A DNA stretch of 64,000 bases from JAPKYZ01 sp033763835 (lineage in GTDB: Bacteria; Acidobacteriota; Terriglobia; Bryobacterales; Bryobacteraceae), in NCBI GenBank assembly GCA_033763835.1, contig JANRJS010000030.1, positions 8,680 through 72,679 on the forward strand, written 5' to 3'. A model generated the notes under the pieces. It had not been told where the DNA came from. It saw nothing but the letters and a program-made list of their open reading frames with translations, and did no database searches. Of this stretch, positions 8,482-17,607 are shown in pieces. Position numbers and translations under genes: made by a program. The stretch's first letter is position 1. Each line of letters starts with the position of its first letter.

Positions 8482-10544
8482 GGCCGCGCGGCGACCGTGA
8501 CGAAGGCCCGATCCTCGGCCGCCGTCGCGCCCTGCTTCACCAGCACGCGCACTTCGTAGTTGCCGGGCGGCATGTTTTCCGCCGGAGCGGACATGACGTA
8601 GGGGATCTTACCCGTCGCGTCAGCGGCCGGTAGCGGGACCTCGCCGCGTCCCACCGGTTTGCCGTCGAGCGCGTACTCCATCACCACCTGCGGCTTTTCC
8701 GGAATAGCGGGGTCGGGGTAAACGACGAAGAACGTCGAAAGCTGTGCGCCCTTGACGTTGACGATGGTGCCCGAGAGCGCGGGCGTGATGCGGCCGCCCT
8801 GATATTGAAAAGGATCTTTCGGATCGAGGCCGGGCGCGTTTGCCTGATAGTTCCGCACTAGCGTCAAGCCACTAACGGCAACCCCCGCACGCTGGGGGGG
8901 AACCACCAAAGCCGCACGCCGCGCGGCGGTTTTGCCCGTTTCATGATCGATCACCGCCGTTTCGAGAGTGTAGCGGCCCGGGGCCAGATTCATCTGCTCT
9001 TTATAGACGAAGTTGCCCAGGCGGATTTGTGGAATCTGCGCCACCGGTCCCGCGAGCGGTAAATCGCGCGAGAACTTCTGTACCACTTCGCCCTTCGCGT
9101 CCTTTAGCATCGCAAGTACCGATAGGCGCGCCTTATAGTTGGTCTTCGTAGCGTCTTCCGTGAACTGCACGCCGGCGAACGGAACCTCGATCACCAGCGA
9201 TGTCCGCACGCCGTCCGGCGTGGGTTCGAAGCGAATGGCCGCGGAGCGGTACTCGATGTCGCGCGGCAGCGGGCGCGAATCGAGCGACTTAAGTAACGGC
9301 AATTCGTATGGCAGGACGCTGCGACCGCCAATATCGGGCGGCAGCGCGAAGTAACCCCGTCGGCTGTGCAGCACCAGATCCTTACGCGTCACCTCCACCG
9401 ACGTCTTGCGGAACGACCCGTCGTAGACCGGAATGCTCGGCGAGTAGGTGATTTCGTAGTAGGCGTTGATCTCCTCGTTCACCTGGCGCAACGGCCCGCG
9501 CAGATCGTTGGTGTCGGCGATCAGAAATCCGCCCGTCGATTCGGCGAGATCGCGCAAAGGGAGCTGAACGTTGTTGCGTGCGCTTTGCTCGGCTTGGTCG
9601 GACGCCATAATCGCTTCCACGCTCACCCGGCCGTCGTCGCGCGCCAGATCGTCCGCCGAGGCCTGCGCGGCCCGGCGCATCTGATCCACCGCCGCCTGAT
9701 TTTGCGAATTCACCAGCACCCCGCGCGTGTCGACGGCATACAGGCTCACATTGCCGCGATTGGCCGTAGACATGATGGCGCGGAACGGTTCGTCGAGGTG
9801 CGGCGGAATCCACATGCCTTGGGAAAAGTACACGATGGTCTTTCGGCCCGGCATCGAAAATTGCCCGCGCACCAGGCCGAGTAGCGCGAAAATCGACAAT
9901 CGCGTCGATTCGCCTTGCGCAAACGATTGATCGAAGCGCATCATGCTCGACATCACTTCGACCAGCTTGCCGTCGATCGCGGCTTGGCCACGGTCGGCCC
10001 CCGCGCCGGAGTTAGCCAGACGCGCCCGCGCGGCGTCGAGCTCGGTCCTAATGCGCGCCGCTTCGGAATCGAAGAGTTGATTCTGCCCCGCCGTCGCGCG
10101 CTCGATCGCCTTGCGCAATCCCTCGCGGTCTCGCGTGAAATTTTGGAGCGCGAACAATTGCGAGTCGATCGTGAAAACGGAGTAGAAGACGTTCTGCCCC
10201 AACTCTCCTTTGATCAAGTCGAGCGCAGCCTGCCGCGCGAGCCGCCGCGCGTCGGGCGAGAGCCGCTCGAACACCAGCGTCACGAGCCGCGTCTGCCGCA
10301 ACGGATCGAGCGCGGAGCGCGAGCCTTTGTCGATCGCCTCGCCGCCTTCCACCAGCCGGAACCCGCGCACCGCCTGCTTCTGCCCGTTATCCGTCACGGA
10401 GATCTCGTCGAGCGTCAAGTCCTTGATGGGACGGCCGCGTTTGTCGCGCACTACGACATCGAGCACCACTTCCTCCGTCGTCGTGCGGATCACGGACGGT
10501 TCTTGCGCGGGCAAAAGCAGTAGCAAACTAATCGGGGTAAGCAT
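8478..10544 (-). CDS. acidobacterial VWFA-related domain protein
   Basis: A 688-residue secreted protein. The start at 10544 gives a signal peptide (MLTPISLLLLLPAQ); the open frame further upstream is inside the cytochrome gene. After it comes the typical domain opening (TTEEVVLDVVVRDKRGRPI ... LTLDEISVTDNG), then a von Willebrand A-like core (RLVTLVFERLSPDARRLA, KTIVYFSQGMWIP, SLYAVDTRGVLV), and a C-terminal half rich in beta strands. The metal-site DxSxS is replaced by FERLS, as is common in this subfamily. The role is unknown; related genes often accompany TPR and ASPIC/UnbV genes. It overlaps both neighbours. Confidence 0.85.
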   Translation of the reverse strand: MLTPISLLLLLPAQEPSVIRTTTEEVVLDVVVRDKRGRPIKDLTLDEISVTDNGQKQAVRGFRLVEGGEAIDKGSRSALDPLRQTRLVTLVFERLSPDARRLARQAALDLIKGELGQNVFYSVFTIDSQLFALQNFTRDREGLRKAIERATAGQNQLFDSEAARIRTELDAARARLANSGAGADRGQAAIDGKLVEVMSSMMRFDQSFAQGESTRLSIFALLGLVRGQFSMPGRKTIVYFSQGMWIPPHLDEPFRAIMSTANRGNVSLYAVDTRGVLVNSQNQAAVDQMRRAAQASADDLARDDGRVSVEAIMASDQAEQSARNNVQLPLRDLAESTGGFLIADTNDLRGPLRQVNEEINAYYEITYSPSIPVYDGSFRKTSVEVTRKDLVLHSRRGYFALPPDIGGRSVLPYELPLLKSLDSRPLPRDIEYRSAAIRFEPTPDGVRTSLVIEVPFAGVQFTEDATKTNYKARLSVLAMLKDAKGEVVQKFSRDLPLAGPVAQIPQIRLGNFVYKEQMNLAPGRYTLETAVIDHETGKTAARRAALVVPPQRAGVAVSGLTLVRNYQANAPGLDPKDPFQYQGGRITPALSGTIVNVKGAQLSTFFVVYPDPAIPEKPQVVMEYALDGKPVGRGEVPLPAADATGKIPYVMSAPAENMPPGNYEVRVLVKQGATAAEDRAFVTVAARP

Positions 10545-11511
10545 CGTTTTTCCTCGCAACGCGAATCCAGTGATCGGCAAAACGGAACTGGGATCCGGGA
10601 ATTTCGTACTTGGGCATGTGGCAGGAGGCGCAGTCTTTCGCCGCGCCGGTCGAACAGAGTTTTTTGCCGGAACGTCCGCCGGAAGATGCGTGGCAGGCGG
10701 CACAAGCGCGATCGCTCGCAATACGCGCCGCCTCGCGCGACGGACGGTCGTGTGGATCGTGGCAAGCCGTGCAGGCGATGCGCGCGTCCGTCGCGTCGTA
10801 GCACTTCGACCGCGCGATCCGATAAGGCTGAAAGCGCACGTTGGCAACACCGCGCGGACCGTTCGCCGCGATATCGGCCCACGTGCGATGGCACTTGCCG
10901 CAGACATCGGAAATCTCTTCCGCGCCAAGCTCGGCGAGTTTCGGCGGCTTCAGCGCCGGGCGTTCCGCATGGCGCACCGCGTTCGCGTGGCAGCTTTCGC
11001 ATTGCACACCGGGTTTCAAAGTCTGCGTCCAGGCGAGCGATCCACGAGCCACTCCTGGCGCGGGAGTTGCGGGCGGCACGGAATGGCAACCGAAACACTC
11101 GAACACAGCACGAGGCGTCAACTCGCGCCCCGCCGCTTCGTCGAGCGACTTCGGATCGTCCGGCGGAGCGCCGATGGTCGGCCCCAACCCGCCGGTCGCG
11201 GCATAGTAGCTGACGCGACTTTCGTATAGCAATCCCGCGCGTTCCAGGATGAAGGTCTGCCCCGCTTCGCCTTGCCCCACCGCCCAGCGGATGGGGAGGT
11301 CAAGCGTTCGCTCGCCGTCCGTCACGCGATAGTTCTCGCCCGAAACGGTGTAACGGTACTTGCCGAGCGCGCCGAGTCGCGGTGTTTTCAACACGCTTGA
11401 CCGCGCAGCAGCCATCAGCGTATGCCGCATGTGCGTGCGCTCGTGCGCGGCGGCTTGTTTCGGATGGCAACTCGCACAAGGCATGGCCGCCAGCATCAGC
11501 ATGGCGATCAC
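10528..11511 (-). CDS. periplasmic heptaheme c-type cytochrome
   Basis: A 327-residue protein with seven CxxCH heme-binding motifs (CASCH, CFGCH, CESCH, CGKCH, CTACH, CAACH, CASCH). The first lies only about 12 residues from the initiator, leaving a very short export signal (MIAMLMLAAMP). The motifs and spacing resemble multiheme cytochromes related to the NrfA/HAO and perchlorate-type collectors, with CHDPH typical of decaheme families. It should carry or store electrons outside the cytoplasm. Its start overlaps the TPR gene upstream by 4 bp and its end overlaps the VWA gene by 17 bp. Confidence 0.85.
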   Translation of the reverse strand: MIAMLMLAAMPCASCHPKQAAAHERTHMRHTLMAAARSSVLKTPRLGALGKYRYTVSGENYRVTDGERTLDLPIRWAVGQGEAGQTFILERAGLLYESRVSYYAATGGLGPTIGAPPDDPKSLDEAAGRELTPRAVFECFGCHSVPPATPAPGVARGSLAWTQTLKPGVQCESCHANAVRHAERPALKPPKLAELGAEEISDVCGKCHRTWADIAANGPRGVANVRFQPYRIARSKCYDATDARIACTACHDPHDRPSREAARIASDRACAACHASSGGRSGKKLCSTGAAKDCASCHMPKYEIPGSQFRFADHWIRVARKNDAYPD

Positions 11512-12581
11512 TTCGCCTCCGGAGCGACGATCGATTTGGTTTGTTGCTTCAGTTTGAGGAAAGCGGCGCGTTCTCGCGCGGCATCTTCTTTACGGCCGGC
11601 TTTGGCGTAAGCCGCCGCTAAATAAAATCGCACCTGAGGAGAGTCCGGAGCCAGCTTCATGGCCGTCTCGAGTTCTGCAACGCCCGCCGGCACTTCGCCC
11701 GTTTCAACCAGGACCCGCCCATGAATCGCGCGTGCGGGGAAGTTTCCCGGCGCGATCTTCGCCGCGTGAGCCGCCGGTTGGCGCGCGCCCTCGACATCGC
11801 CGAGCTTCAGCAACTCGCCCGCCAACGTGACCAACGCGGGCAAGTGATTCGGGTCGAGCGCCAGTTCCTTTCGGAGTTCCGCTATCCCACGGTCGGGATC
11901 GGTAGCCAGCAGAAAACTGCCGTAGGCGAAATTGACGTTAGGCGTCGTGGGGTAGGCGGCCGCTAATTCCGCGAACAGTGCGCCCGCCGCCGCCGCGTGA
12001 CGGTCCGCCGCCAGCAGAATCGCGCGTCCCATTTTGAACACCAGTTCGCGATCGTCGGACGCCATCTCCTGGGGGAAAATCGCGCGGCGCAACGCGGCGA
12101 TTCCCGCCAGCGCGATCACCTCCGGGCGTTCCTTTTCGCGGTGCATGACGGTGGCGATTTGCAGCGCGCGCTCGAAGTTCGAAGAGCGCGTGTGCAGCAT
12201 CCCCAGATGCAGCATGGCTTCGGCGGTTAGCGAGTCCGCCGCGGGCAGTCCCCGGTCGAACGCTTTTTCTAGAGTTCGCAGCGACGCGGGCCATTGTCCC
12301 GCTTGAAATTGGCACAGCCCCAGAAACGCGAGTCCGGTAGCCGACTTCGCGTCGAGCGCAAGATACCGCTGAAACGCGGCGATGCAGGGCGCGGGACGTT
12401 CTAGGCCATAGTTAATCGTGCCCAGCGCCCACCAGCCATCGGCCCACGCCGGGCTAGCGGCGACACCCTGGCGGTAAAGTTTTTCCGCCTCGATCAGGCG
12501 TCCCGCCCGCCGCGCCTCGTCCGCGCGCGCCGCGACCGGCGGAGCGGGAGCCGCGGCGGCGAGCAACAGAATCGCGGTCAC
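11508..12581 (-). CDS. secreted TPR-repeat protein
   Basis: A 357-residue protein with an alanine-rich signal sequence (MTAILLLAAAAPAPPVAA) and tandem TPR helices across almost the whole chain (AEKLYRQGVAASPAWADGWWALG, AAFQRYLALDAKSATGLAFLGLC and later LDPNHLPALVTLAGELLKLG, all shown as fragments). It is likely a scaffold for the coupled gene set, which has TPR proteins at its 5' end and an exported multiheme cytochrome. It overlaps the preceding and following genes by 4 bp each. Confidence 0.82.
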   Translation of the reverse strand: MTAILLLAAAAPAPPVAARADEARRAGRLIEAEKLYRQGVAASPAWADGWWALGTINYGLERPAPCIAAFQRYLALDAKSATGLAFLGLCQFQAGQWPASLRTLEKAFDRGLPAADSLTAEAMLHLGMLHTRSSNFERALQIATVMHREKERPEVIALAGIAALRRAIFPQEMASDDRELVFKMGRAILLAADRHAAAAGALFAELAAAYPTTPNVNFAYGSFLLATDPDRGIAELRKELALDPNHLPALVTLAGELLKLGDVEGARQPAAHAAKIAPGNFPARAIHGRVLVETGEVPAGVAELETAMKLAPDSPQVRFYLAAAYAKAGRKEDAARERAAFLKLKQQTKSIVAPEAK

Positions 12582-13711
12582 GGCTGCGCCACCGCCTTCG
12601 GTGCGATCGGTTCGCCCTTCGGTTGCCGCGCCTGGATTTCGGCGTTCAGCTTCTCGACCAGCGCCCGTTCCCGGTCGCCGTCCGCTTTCCGCTTCTGGCG
12701 ATAGTAGACCGTCGCGAGCGATACGTGCGCCTCGACAAACTCCGGCGCTTCGGCGATCACGCTCTCGAGCGCGGTTCGCGCTTTCTCCACCTCGCCCTCG
12801 GCGAGCGCGATGGTGGCGAGTTGGTACCGCACCCCTGTGTCTCCGGGCCGGACGCGCAGCGCACGGTCGAGGTGAACCCGGGCCTTTCCATACTCCTGGT
12901 CCTGTTTGAGCAACGCGGCGAGATTTAGGTTCGCCGTGAAATCGTTCGGATTATTGGCGAGTTCCCGCTGAAACGCTTCCGCCGCTTGGGCGACATCGCC
13001 GCTCATCAAAAGCGCGAGGCCATGGTAACTGTGTACGGAAGGCAGAGCGGGATTGAGTTCGACGGCCTTCGACAACTCGGCCATCGCGCCCGGTACGTCC
13101 GCCGAGTTGAGTTTCGACGTGCCGATCAGCAAACGCGCTTCCGCCGAATCGCCCTCGGCGAAGATCGCGTTCAATACCTTCTGCCCGCGTTCCACTTGCC
13201 CGGACCTCAGCAACGCCGTGCCCAAGACGTAGGCGACGCTGCGCTCGCCCGGTTGCGCCTCATACGTCGGATCGAGTAACGCGACGACTTTCGCGTTGTC
13301 GCCCATTTGCAGCCAGCAATCGGCGAGGATCAGGTTAAGTTGCGCGTTATTGGGCGCAATCAGGCGTACCGTCGAAAACTCGCGCGCGGCGTCCGGAATC
13401 GCACCGGCTTTGTAGTACGCCAAGCCGAGATTGAATCCAATCCCGGGATTCGCCGGCGCCTTGGCCAGCGCGGCCCGATACTCGACGATCGCGTCTTCGT
13501 ACAGACCCAATTTCACTAGAACCGCGCCCAGATTGGAGCGGATCTCGAACGCCGACGGATTTTTCTTGAGGAACGCGCGATACCCCTCGGCGGCGGTTTC
13601 CCATTGCCCGGCCTGATGAGCGCGAAGGGCCGTTTCCAAACCGGCGTCGCGCGGCTGAGCGAAAACGGAAGCGGCGAGGACTATCCAGAGCGTCGGAATC
13701 GGCCGCATCAT
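12578..13711 (-). CDS. secreted TPR-repeat protein, first gene of the five-gene set
   Basis: About 377 residues. Several in-frame starts exist (13774, 13726, 13723, 13711, 13708). The start at 13711 is preferred because GGTGG lies just upstream and MMRPIPTLWIVLAASVFAQ is a clean signal peptide; the 13774 start falls in the terminator-proximal spacer. At least eight TPR units follow (ALRAHQAGQWETAAEGYRAFL, NPGIGFNLGLAYYKAGAIP, NPALPSVHSYHGLALLMSG, given as fragments). A second TPR gene is coupled to it, so the two are probably paralogues or partners. The exact start is uncertain. Confidence 0.8.
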   Translation of the reverse strand: MMRPIPTLWIVLAASVFAQPRDAGLETALRAHQAGQWETAAEGYRAFLKKNPSAFEIRSNLGAVLVKLGLYEDAIVEYRAALAKAPANPGIGFNLGLAYYKAGAIPDAAREFSTVRLIAPNNAQLNLILADCWLQMGDNAKVVALLDPTYEAQPGERSVAYVLGTALLRSGQVERGQKVLNAIFAEGDSAEARLLIGTSKLNSADVPGAMAELSKAVELNPALPSVHSYHGLALLMSGDVAQAAEAFQRELANNPNDFTANLNLAALLKQDQEYGKARVHLDRALRVRPGDTGVRYQLATIALAEGEVEKARTALESVIAEAPEFVEAHVSLATVYYRQKRKADGDRERALVEKLNAEIQARQPKGEPIAPKAVAQP

Positions 13712-13745
13712 CTCGACCACCATCATGAAACAGAAACCCCGAAAC

Positions 13746-13782
13746 GGAAAAAGGGGTGGACGCCGCAGCGCCACCCCCTTCT
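13746..13782 (-). terminator. rho-independent terminator of TonB receptor gene 1
   Basis: Read on the minus strand, a GC-rich stem GGGGTGG/CCACCCC with an 11-base loop is followed by TTTTT. It begins about 20 bases after the stop of the receptor gene at 13799, the ideal place. It separates that gene from the downstream TPR operon. Confidence 0.75.
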
Positions 13783-13798
13783 CTCCCAGTCCCCAAAG

Positions 13799-16700
13799 CT
13801 AGAAGTAAAACTTGATCGCCAATTGCACGATCCGGCGGCCTTGTTTTTCCGTGGCGACGCCGAAGTTGGGGTTCGCCAGTTGCCCGGTCGCCGGGTTGAA
13901 GATCAGGTTCAGGTTGCTCGCACCTCCGTTGAACGACCACAACGCCTGATTCAAGAAGTTGTAGGCGTTAAACCGGAATTGCAGTTTCTTCGACTCGGAC
14001 AACTGGAAGTTCTTGAACAATCCCAAATCGTGATTCATGAAGGCCGGGCCGTAGACCGGAGCCATCATCGTCGGGCCGTTCTCGCCCGCCCGTGTTGGCA
14101 GCGAGAAGCAGTCGCCATTCACAAACTGTTGCGGCTTCGAGACCTCGGACGCGTTACAAGTAACCCGCGGACGCAGTGCGATCGAATCGGTGCCGTTTAC
14201 CGAACGTGCGCCTACCAAAAAGCCGTTGGCCAGGGTCGCACCGTTGACATTGAGATTGAAGTTGAAGCCCGTATTGCCCACCAAATTGATACCGCTCTGG
14301 ACCTGGGAAATACCGGACAATTGCCAGCCGTTCAGTAGGCCACCTGCGATCTTGTTCCCCTTGACGAAGTTGCCCAACTCGACCGAATACGCGGCATTAA
14401 ACAGGTGCCGCCGGTCGCCCGGCATCACACCATAGTTGTTCTCGACGTTGAACAGGTCGCCCGAGCCGGCGATGCCCATTTGCTTGCCCCAGGTATAGTT
14501 CAGGTTGAGGTTGTAGCGGCCCTTGGTGCGTACCCACGTCACCTGCATCGAGTTGTAGTTCTGGTAGAGCCCGAAGGTGGCGATGGTAAAGTCCTGGAAG
14601 CCGCGCAACGGACGGAACGAATCGTAAACGTCCTGCGAGATGGACTGAGGATCGCCCGTAACCGCACCGGGACGCAATAGCGTACCGGCGGGAACGAGGT
14701 TCGACACGCTGCCCGGTCCGCCGTTGTTCAGCAAATTACGGCTGCGATTGCCCACATAGGCCACTTCGAGCAAGCTCGAAAATGGCAACCGTTGCGAGAC
14801 GGTCACGCTGTAGCTGTCGGTAAACGGATTGGAGTCATTATTGCGGTCGACAGCCGTCACTCCCAGACGGTCGCCCGCTCCTGCGGGGGTGGCGTCGATA
14901 TCCGCAAAGGTTGTATTGCCCACCACGCGCCGCCGTACGCCGGCCGAAACCGCCAGACCGGTGGTGAACTGTGGCGTCGGGAAATAGAAGCGGCCCCAAC
15001 CGCCGCGAATCACGGTTTTTCCGGTTCCGAACAAATCGTACGCGCCGCCAACGCGAGGCGCCGCAAAGAGGGCGCGCGTCGCGAAGCCCGAAAGCGGCAC
15101 GCTCGAATCCCGCTGGTTCCACAAGAAGCCCGAGTATTCCGTGGGAGCGGCGCTCGGGTTGTACCTCGACTGGTCGAAGACCGTAAAGCCGAACCCTTCG
15201 CGATCCGTCCACCGGCCGTAATGGGACAGCCGGAGGCCCAAATCGAGGGTAAGGCGGCGATTCACCTTCCAGCTATCCTGCACAAAGCTTTCGAAGATAT
15301 TCACACCGATGTTATTCAATCGGTTGAAGCTAGCTTCTTCGTACGACGCAATCCGACCGGTCACCAGATCGGCGTAACTGTTTCCCGTTGAATTGCCGCC
15401 CCAGTTGGCGAAAATGCCCAACCCGTTGGTGTAGTCGTTCGCCGGTTGGTTGTTGATGATGTATTCGTAGAAGACGCCGGCCTTCACGGTATGGGTGGAC
15501 CACACTTTAGTCACGTTGGTTCCGATGGTCGGCAGGTACTTGTCGGCGAACAATCCGCGGCTGCCACCCGCCTCGAATCCACCCGGATTAAACAGGCTCG
15601 CCAGTTCCTGGCCACCCCAACTCAAGGCGGCGGGCATTTGCGCCACGCCGTTGCGGAATAGCCCCTTGAAAGGCGCGCCGAGCTTGGTCCGATCTACTTT
15701 ATCCGGATCTTCGAACGAGTTCGGGAACGTGATGTAGGTGTAGCCGAACACCACTTCTGCGGTTAGCTGCGGATTAAACACGTGCGTCAGCGACGCGGAA
15801 AGCGAGTGCGACCGGTTCTTCCCCAAGATGCTGGTCGGATACGGCACGGCGTTGCTGCCTTGCGGCCGCCACCATAGGCTCACGGGAAATCTCTGCGTTT
15901 CCGCTTGCAGGTTGTATCGCACGAACAGTTTGGTGTTGTCGCTAATGGAGTAATCGACGCGCGAAAGGGACTGGATTGAGTTCTGGTCGAAGACGAGCTG
16001 ATCGACGTAGTTAAATCCACCGTTGGCGTTGGGGTTGGCGTTCGGCAGGGGATACAGGTTCGTCATCGCGCGCCCTGTGGGGTCGAGGCGGGAGGCGGGA
16101 ATAATGCCGCCCGGAAACTGGGCGAGCGCGGCGTCGTTGAGCTGACTGGGCGCGGCACCAGTGGAGGTAATCGCCCCAAGTTTGCTCAACTCCGCGGGAC
16201 TGAAGTTGCCCGCCCGCATGCCCTCGGTTGGAACGGTGGCACGCAGAACGCCGGTATCCAGGCGCTGGAAATAATGCTCGTAACCGGTGAAGAAGAACAG
16301 CTTGTCGCGGTTCTTATTGAAGTTGGTACCGGGGATCAAAACCGGGCCGCCGATGTTACCGCCGGGGAACATGTAGCGATTCTCGGGACGTTTCAAACCC
16401 AACCGGTTGTTTACCCAACCGTTCGAATTCATCGTGTAGTGCCGGGCGTACATGTACGCGCCACCATGGAATTCGCGGCCGCCGGCCTTGGTGATACTCG
16501 AAACAACCGCCGGGCCTTTGGCGTTTTCGGCGGAGAAATTCGAGGTCAGGACCTTGAATTCCTGGATCATGTCGGTGTTCGGATTCACCGGCGTCGCGCA
16601 GTTGCAACCGGGATCCGAAACGTGGGCTCCGTCGGCCGTGATGTCGAGCGACGCGCCAGGTTGGCCGTTTACCGAGTACGCGCCGTTAAACGCGCTTTGA

Positions 16701-17266
16701 CTGCCGCCCTCGCCGTTGCCGTTGATCCCGATCGTCTCGCCCGTAAAGTTCTGACGGTTTTCGGTACCCGTATTCGAGATCGCGAATCCGGGGAGGATCT
16801 TAATGAATTCCGCCGCGCTGCGTCCTACCACCGAGAAGTCTTGGAGCTGCTTGGTGGTGAGCGTCGCCGACTTCTCGCCGGAATCGACCGGAGTAATTAG
16901 ATCGACATCGCCCGTGACTTCCACTTTCTCCGAAGTCGATCCCACCGTCATCACCACGTCAACGTTGCGTTTCTCGGCGCCGGTGAAGCTCAACCGAGGC
17001 TGAACGTACTGTTGAAAGCCCGCCGCCTCGATCGTCAGATCGTATGTGCCCACCGGCAACGAAGCCACCGTGAAATATCCGTCCGAATTGGTTTCCGTAG
17101 TACGTACGTCGCCGGACAAAACGTTCTTTAGGGTTACCTTCGCGCCGGGGATCACGGCCTGCGCCGGATCAGACACCACACCGGTCAGCGTGGCGAATAT
17201 AGACTGGGCGCGAATGCCAGAGAGAACTAGCGTACCTAGCAAAGCGAGACGGAGCAGATTCGACAT
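13799..17266 (-). CDS. TonB-dependent receptor with carboxypeptidase-regulatory-like N-terminal domain (Oar-like), copy 1
   Basis: A 1155-residue outer-membrane protein. It has a signal peptide (MSNLLRLALLGTLVLSGIRA), a CarboxypepD_reg-like beta-sandwich (TLTGVVSDPAQAVIPGAKVTL, residues about 25-110), a plug domain (about 125-250), and a 22-strand barrel ending in the C-terminal aromatic KFYF expected for outer-membrane insertion. Family knowledge points to uptake of large ligands such as glycans or peptides, or to adhesion; the ligand is unknown. It is single, with its own terminator downstream and a 341-bp AT-rich region upstream. Copies 2 and 3 lie at 37474 and 58802. Confidence 0.9.
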   Translation of the reverse strand: MSNLLRLALLGTLVLSGIRAQSIFATLTGVVSDPAQAVIPGAKVTLKNVLSGDVRTTETNSDGYFTVASLPVGTYDLTIEAAGFQQYVQPRLSFTGAEKRNVDVVMTVGSTSEKVEVTGDVDLITPVDSGEKSATLTTKQLQDFSVVGRSAAEFIKILPGFAISNTGTENRQNFTGETIGINGNGEGGSQSAFNGAYSVNGQPGASLDITADGAHVSDPGCNCATPVNPNTDMIQEFKVLTSNFSAENAKGPAVVSSITKAGGREFHGGAYMYARHYTMNSNGWVNNRLGLKRPENRYMFPGGNIGGPVLIPGTNFNKNRDKLFFFTGYEHYFQRLDTGVLRATVPTEGMRAGNFSPAELSKLGAITSTGAAPSQLNDAALAQFPGGIIPASRLDPTGRAMTNLYPLPNANPNANGGFNYVDQLVFDQNSIQSLSRVDYSISDNTKLFVRYNLQAETQRFPVSLWWRPQGSNAVPYPTSILGKNRSHSLSASLTHVFNPQLTAEVVFGYTYITFPNSFEDPDKVDRTKLGAPFKGLFRNGVAQMPAALSWGGQELASLFNPGGFEAGGSRGLFADKYLPTIGTNVTKVWSTHTVKAGVFYEYIINNQPANDYTNGLGIFANWGGNSTGNSYADLVTGRIASYEEASFNRLNNIGVNIFESFVQDSWKVNRRLTLDLGLRLSHYGRWTDREGFGFTVFDQSRYNPSAAPTEYSGFLWNQRDSSVPLSGFATRALFAAPRVGGAYDLFGTGKTVIRGGWGRFYFPTPQFTTGLAVSAGVRRRVVGNTTFADIDATPAGAGDRLGVTAVDRNNDSNPFTDSYSVTVSQRLPFSSLLEVAYVGNRSRNLLNNGGPGSVSNLVPAGTLLRPGAVTGDPQSISQDVYDSFRPLRGFQDFTIATFGLYQNYNSMQVTWVRTKGRYNLNLNYTWGKQMGIAGSGDLFNVENNYGVMPGDRRHLFNAAYSVELGNFVKGNKIAGGLLNGWQLSGISQVQSGINLVGNTGFNFNLNVNGATLANGFLVGARSVNGTDSIALRPRVTCNASEVSKPQQFVNGDCFSLPTRAGENGPTMMAPVYGPAFMNHDLGLFKNFQLSESKKLQFRFNAYNFLNQALWSFNGGASNLNLIFNPATGQLANPNFGVATEKQGRRIVQLAIKFYF

Positions 17267-17607
17267 AGTTTAGATCCCGAACGAAACTTGCTTGACAGTA
17301 TATGGTTCGTCTTCGAATCTTCACAAGATGTCGAGGGTTAGCCTGGGAATCCCTGAATATATTTTTATTTTCAATAGTTTACGCTAGGGTTAATCGACAA
17401 GTTAACGGAGAGATCCCCCCCGATCGTCAGCCAAAACCCATTTCGGCGATAGGTAACCATTAAAATTTTCTATAGATTGTCGCTGACCGCTCGTAAGTTT
17501 TTGATTTAAATGGATTGTTAACGGAGGTTATGAAATTGAATTTAGGGGTTAACATTTTCGGTTCCCGGTGATAGACTGGGGCCCAACTTGCGAGTTGGGG
17601 GCAGTTT
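17267..17607. promoter_or_regulatory. AT-rich divergent regulatory region with repeated GTTAAC
   Basis: This 341-bp region between divergent genes is markedly AT-rich against its surroundings. It has three copies of GTTAAC (17401, 17517, 17548); two extend to GTTAACGGAG. It must hold the promoters for the TonB receptor (minus) and the malectin regulator (plus). No promoter could be assigned firmly. Confidence 0.5.

Noticed and set aside
17292..17320. TTGACA with a 17-bp gap to GAATCT, promoter-like on the plus strand
   Set aside because: The -10 match is poor and the next gene starts nearly 290 bp later; one good hexamer in an AT-rich region is not enough.
17530..17574. 13-codon peptide MKLNLGVNIFGSR after GGAGG, possible leader peptide
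   Set aside because: The GGAGG is only two bases from the ATG, too close for normal initiation, and nothing else supports it.
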